Shown here one piece after another: positions 63,875-64,000 of a stretch of DNA of 64,000 nt. Each line of letters begins with the position of its first letter. Position 1 is the stretch's first letter. A model generated the notes under the pieces. It was not told the DNA's origin. It saw nothing but the letters and a program-made list of their open reading frames with translations, and did no database searches. The translations under genes were made by a program, and so were the position numbers. Origin of the DNA: Rhodocyclaceae bacterium (GTDB taxonomy: Bacteria > Pseudomonadota > Gammaproteobacteria > Burkholderiales > Usitatibacteraceae); NCBI GenBank assembly GCA_020247545.1, contig JADCIX010000008.1, forward strand, positions 18,863-82,862, read 5' to 3'.

Positions 63875-64000
63875 TCTAAAGATTCAAGTGCAACACCCCA
63901 TATATGACTATTTGGAGGTGTTGATGGAAGCTGAGACGGAGAAAACGTATTGTCATTTGGATCAAGTTGAGCGGGAACGGATTGGGCTGGGACTGCTTGG
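63875..64000 (+). mobile_element. Left end of an IS30-family insertion sequence (partial)
   Basis: From about 63875 the sequence AAAGATTCAAGTGCAACACC resembles IS30-family ends; CAACACC and GGTGTTG (63891 and 63917) form an inverted pair around the start region. A transposase reading frame begins at 63924 and continues past the window. The exact terminal base and target duplication cannot be set because the right end is not seen. Confidence 0.65.
63924..64000 (+). CDS. IS30-family transposase, partial (N-terminus)
   Basis: 25 codons from ATG 63924 (with GGAGG 8 nt before it) give MEAETEKTYCHLDQVERERI and GLGLLG, then the window ends. The YCHLDQVERERIGLGLL pattern is the N-terminal helix-turn-helix of IS30-type transposases (typical form: Y.HL...ER..I..L...G). 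The catalytic DDE region lies outside the window. Confidence 0.65.
   Translation, partial: MEAETEKTYCHLDQVERERIGLGLL

Overview
The window reads as chromosomal DNA of a betaproteobacterium, probably at the Burkholderiales level. The signs are the local gene orders dnaQ-rnhA-methyltransferase/gloB, lptF/pepA-holC-valS, aat-bpt-(pyrD) and purE-purK, a formate dehydrogenase operon with DUF3305/DUF3306 and a TAT-target peptide, and many GTG/TTG starts with 1-4 nt overlaps. No rRNA or CRISPR array was seen. One tRNA, tRNA-Ser(GGA), is present.

Layout. 1-1.9 kb: start of a cyclic-nucleotide-binding-type protein (partial, minus strand), trxB, Smr protein. 2.0-8.3 kb: an aminoarabinose (L-Ara4N) lipid A modification operon arnT-arnE-like-arnB-arnC-arnA(formyltransferase)-arnA(dehydrogenase). 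ArnA is split into two genes and no arnD is in the run. 8.3-10.6 kb: LysE exporter, purE, purK, translationally coupled. 10.7-18.3 kb: DUF2807 protein, msrA, DUF3047 lipoprotein, sodB, two small cytochromes c, dnaQ, rnhA, a methyltransferase, gloB, GNAT. 18.4-20.3 kb: mltD. 20.6-30.8 kb (minus): di-heme peroxidase and a complete membrane-bound, Tat-exported, Cys-type formate dehydrogenase with its accessory genes. 30.9-37.6 kb (plus, divergent): molybdenum cofactor genes moaA, fdhD, mobA, moeA, plus small unknowns and a Rieske-like protein; moaC lies apart at 58.4 kb. The two arms share a roughly 100 bp control region holding three tandem 16-bp repeats. 37.6-39.0 kb: N-end-rule transferases aat and bpt.

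39.05-43.4 kb is an accessory patch between bpt and pyrD. It is built from broken pieces (Fic C-terminus, IS21 istA, GNAT toxin, IS91 transposase, surface-protein repeat) around one intact secreted protein of unknown family, and it is bracketed by a 72-bp direct repeat (59/72 identical). 43.4-55.6 kb returns to core genes: pyrD, rnfB-like, nth, DUF1841, tRNA-Ser, lptF, pepA, holC, valS, MFS, enoyl-CoA hydratase. 55.7-63.8 kb: TusA-like protein, a chromate resistance pair (rhodanese-ChrB and ChrA), moaC, BepA-like protease, a lone soxA, and a MacA/ABC-ATPase pair. The last about 120 bp are the left end of an IS30-family element.

Working together: the Moco genes and FdhD supply and activate the formate dehydrogenase; TorD and the Tat signals mature and export it; the cytochrome b subunit passes electrons to the quinone pool. 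A family of five imperfect palindromes (REP-like) sits in intergenic spaces, and a frameshifted remnant of a REP-associated (RAYT) transposase is also present.
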